Positions 4,113 through 5,659 of a DNA stretch of 5,659 nucleotides are shown in pieces. The notes under the pieces were generated by a model. It saw only the letters and a program-made list of their open reading frames with translations. It was not told where the DNA came from and did no database searches. Numbering within the stretch: position 1 is the first letter of the stretch; the number at the start of each line of letters is the position of its first letter. The DNA is taken from the NCBI GenBank assembly GCA_017443885.1, contig JAFSXW010000045.1, forward strand, positions 1 through 5,659. Direction: 5' to 3'. The stretch is from Clostridia bacterium. GTDB taxonomy: Bacteria > Bacillota > Clostridia > Christensenellales > UBA1242. The position numbers and the translations under genes were made by a program.

Positions 4113-5659
4113 TGGATTATGGAAAATTAGCCTATCTTAAAGCTGAAGAATTAGAAAAACTAATAAAAAGCAATGGCAAAAATAATAATGGTGCACTTAA
4201 TTGCTTTGAAATTAAAAAAAATAATTTGAATCAAGAGGTTTTATCTAATTTTGTTTATTCATTTGGCGAAATTAATGCAGAAGAAAACAATAATGTTTGT
4301 TTTTTTATAAACGCAAATTTTGTGTGTGAAGCAAACACTAATATAACCTTAAAATTGCTTTTAAACGAAAGTGTTATAGCAACAACAACAAAAACTGCTA
4401 ATTTAAATAATACTTCAATTTTTATGCAGAGTGTTTCTAGCACTATGGCTAGTGGCAAAAAAGAATTGAAGCTTGAAATTATTGCTGAAAATAGTGTTAT
4501 TTTAAGTGGTGTTAGTTTAATTGCAATAAATGCTAGCACTTCAAATGAAACAACTAATGAAATGGAAGTGAAGGCCTCTTTAAATAATTCTGATTTAGCT
4601 ATTAGTTTTGTAAAAGATAACAAAATTTATTATGCGCTGTGTAGCACAACGCTTCCCGAATTTAACCCCGAAAATTTTACAATGTTTAAAAATGCTATAA
4701 GCCACGATGTTGTGTTTAATTTAGGCAAACAAAATAACCCATTAACATTTGCATATATTGATGAAAATAAAGATCTATATATTTCAACATTAAACGAAAA
4801 TGGGGATATTTTTGTAGACTCAGGGGTTTCAAGTGTGGCTATTGAAAATAACGGAGATGAAAGTGAAGGTGGATTGGTTGTTATATATGCTTCTGGTGGA
4901 AAAGTTTATTATAAAACTTTAATAAATAATTTACTGGGGCAAAAAAATGAATTAAAACTGCCGGAATCAAATTTTGTTTCTGTTAGAAAATTTTTTAGCG
5001 AAGAAGATGGCATTATTTATATTGTTGCAACTGATGATAAAAACAACAATTTTGTTTGCAATTCTATTATTCCAATTTCGGCAAATAACTTAAGTGAACA
5101 TTTATATTGCACATTAAATATGCGTTTTGTTTCCCTAGAAGATGAAATAGCAGATAAAAACCACACAATTAGTAGTTTAAGTGTTGATGTGTTATATGGT
5201 ATAATCTGCAAAACTGTGATTGATGCTAATGTTTTAAGCATGACAGATATATCTAATATAAATATAAATTTAGATATGGAATTAAACTACTATGATGTTC
5301 CAAACGATGCAATTTTTTATGGCATGAGTTTTGATATGCACGGCGAGCATTATGATGATGGCGTGCTTGGGGCTGTTTATTATGGCGATTGTGCAAACTT
5401 TACTCCCGCAACCATTACTTTAACTAATGGAACGCCAGTATATGATGGCGGAAGTTGGGATAATGTGTGGCCATTTAACCAAATAAAGCCATGCCTTAAA
5501 AATGGCGATAGCAAAATTTATTTAAACCCTAATAACTTAACTGAAAGTGCTGATGGCACTCAAACAAATCTTGATATTTATAGCGGAAACAGTGGTGATG
5601 TTTTTGTGGAAATACCTAAAATTTATTATAGGTTTTATAAAACGGATGAAGATGTTTTG
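4112..5659 (+). CDS. Probable tail fibre/receptor-binding protein (3' end cut by window edge)
   Basis: From GTG 4112 the frame is open without a stop for 516 codons to the window end. Residues 1-20 form a short helix (MDYGKLAYLKAEELEKLIKS). Residues 30-140 are a beta-rich, Asn-rich domain, possibly a beta sandwich. Residues 160-318 contain four similar strand pairs about 45 residues apart (LAISFVKDNKIYYALC, LTFAYIDENKDLYIS, LVVIYASGGKVYYKTL, GIIYIVATDDKNNNFVC), suggesting propeller blades. From about 398 a different, conserved-looking domain begins: FYGMSFD (402-408), YYGDC (423-427), GGSWDNVWPFNQIKPCL (446-462), YLNPN (470-474), ADGT (480-483) and GDVFVEIPKIYYRF (495-508). I recognise this pattern from tail-tip proteins of gut Bacillota phages and prophages, so host recognition is the likely role. 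That assignment is from memory of motif patterns and is not verified. The start overlaps the hub stop by one base. The C-terminus, where binding surfaces usually lie, is outside the window. Confidence 0.7.
   Translation, partial: MDYGKLAYLKAEELEKLIKSNGKNNNGALNCFEIKKNNLNQEVLSNFVYSFGEINAEENNNVCFFINANFVCEANTNITLKLLLNESVIATTTKTANLNNTSIFMQSVSSTMASGKKELKLEIIAENSVILSGVSLIAINASTSNETTNEMEVKASLNNSDLAISFVKDNKIYYALCSTTLPEFNPENFTMFKNAISHDVVFNLGKQNNPLTFAYIDENKDLYISTLNENGDIFVDSGVSSVAIENNGDESEGGLVVIYASGGKVYYKTLINNLLGQKNELKLPESNFVSVRKFFSEEDGIIYIVATDDKNNNFVCNSIIPISANNLSEHLYCTLNMRFVSLEDEIADKNHTISSLSVDVLYGIICKTVIDANVLSMTDISNININLDMELNYYDVPNDAIFYGMSFDMHGEHYDDGVLGAVYYGDCANFTPATITLTNGTPVYDGGSWDNVWPFNQIKPCLKNGDSKIYLNPNNLTESADGTQTNLDIYSGNSGDVFVEIPKIYYRFYKTDEDVL

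Noticed and set aside
4255..4623. 122-codon open frame on the minus strand, and similar ones antisense to the capsid and hub genes.
   Set aside because: They lie fully opposite a well-supported coding frame, have no good ribosome site or recognisable motifs, and their composition mirrors the + strand gene.
5184..5205. Extended -10-like promoter element (TGGTATAAT ending at 5205) with a TTGATG upstream.
   Set aside because: It lies inside coding sequence, the -35-like hexamer is only 10 bases away and nothing better sits at 17 bases. Such matches are common by chance at this base composition, and no gene start follows nearby.
2583..5659. TGA or TAG recoding (alternative genetic code).
   Set aside because: The capsid gene's Trp codons are TGG, no in-frame TGA or TAG interrupts any of the long genes, and both TAG codons sit exactly at gene ends next to ribosome sites or starts.

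Overview
The window is a piece of a tailed-phage (or prophage) virion structural operon. All genes are on the + strand and packed end to end, with intergenic gaps of 14, 23 and 9 bases, then 0, then a 1-base overlap. The DNA is strongly AT-rich (about two-thirds A+T by eye), the proteins are rich in Asn, Lys, Ile and Cys, Shine-Dalgarno sites are clear (AGGAG, AGGGGG), and UUG and GUG starts are used. This suggests a phage of a low-GC, probably anaerobic, Bacillota-type gut bacterium. All tryptophans checked are TGG and genes end in TAA or TAG, so nothing calls for a non-standard code. The host is inferred from style only.

Layout: (1) 2-382, the C-terminal part of a helical, charged protein cut by the left edge, probably the capsid scaffold; (2) 397-1596, the 399-aa HK97-fold major capsid protein; (3) 1620-2000, a 126-aa protein of unknown function; (4) 2010-2582, a 190-aa probable head-tail adaptor; (5) 2583-4112, a 509-aa beta-propeller-type tail hub/nozzle protein starting at TTG; (6) 4112-5659, a GTG-started reading frame of at least 516 codons that runs off the right edge. 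The last is probably a tail fibre or receptor-binding protein, with a propeller-like middle and the start of a conserved C-terminal tail-tip domain.

The order scaffold, coat, adaptor, propeller hub, receptor-binding protein, with no tail-tube or tape-measure gene between coat and hub, resembles the head-tail blocks of short-tailed phages such as P22 (gp8, gp5, gp4, gp10) and T7 (gp9, gp10, gp11, gp12). Portal and terminase genes would be expected to the left and the rest of the tail to the right. No tRNA, CRISPR, insertion sequence, convincing promoter or intrinsic terminator was found. The block looks like a middle section of one long late transcript, so relative protein output must be set largely by translation.

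The most notable non-coding signal is a two-part hairpin at 2573-2614 spanning the junction of the adaptor and hub genes: a 9-bp outer stem, a 7-nt one-sided bulge containing the TTG start codon, and a 7-bp inner stem. It could control hub translation. A second hairpin (310-341) lies just upstream of the capsid gene.
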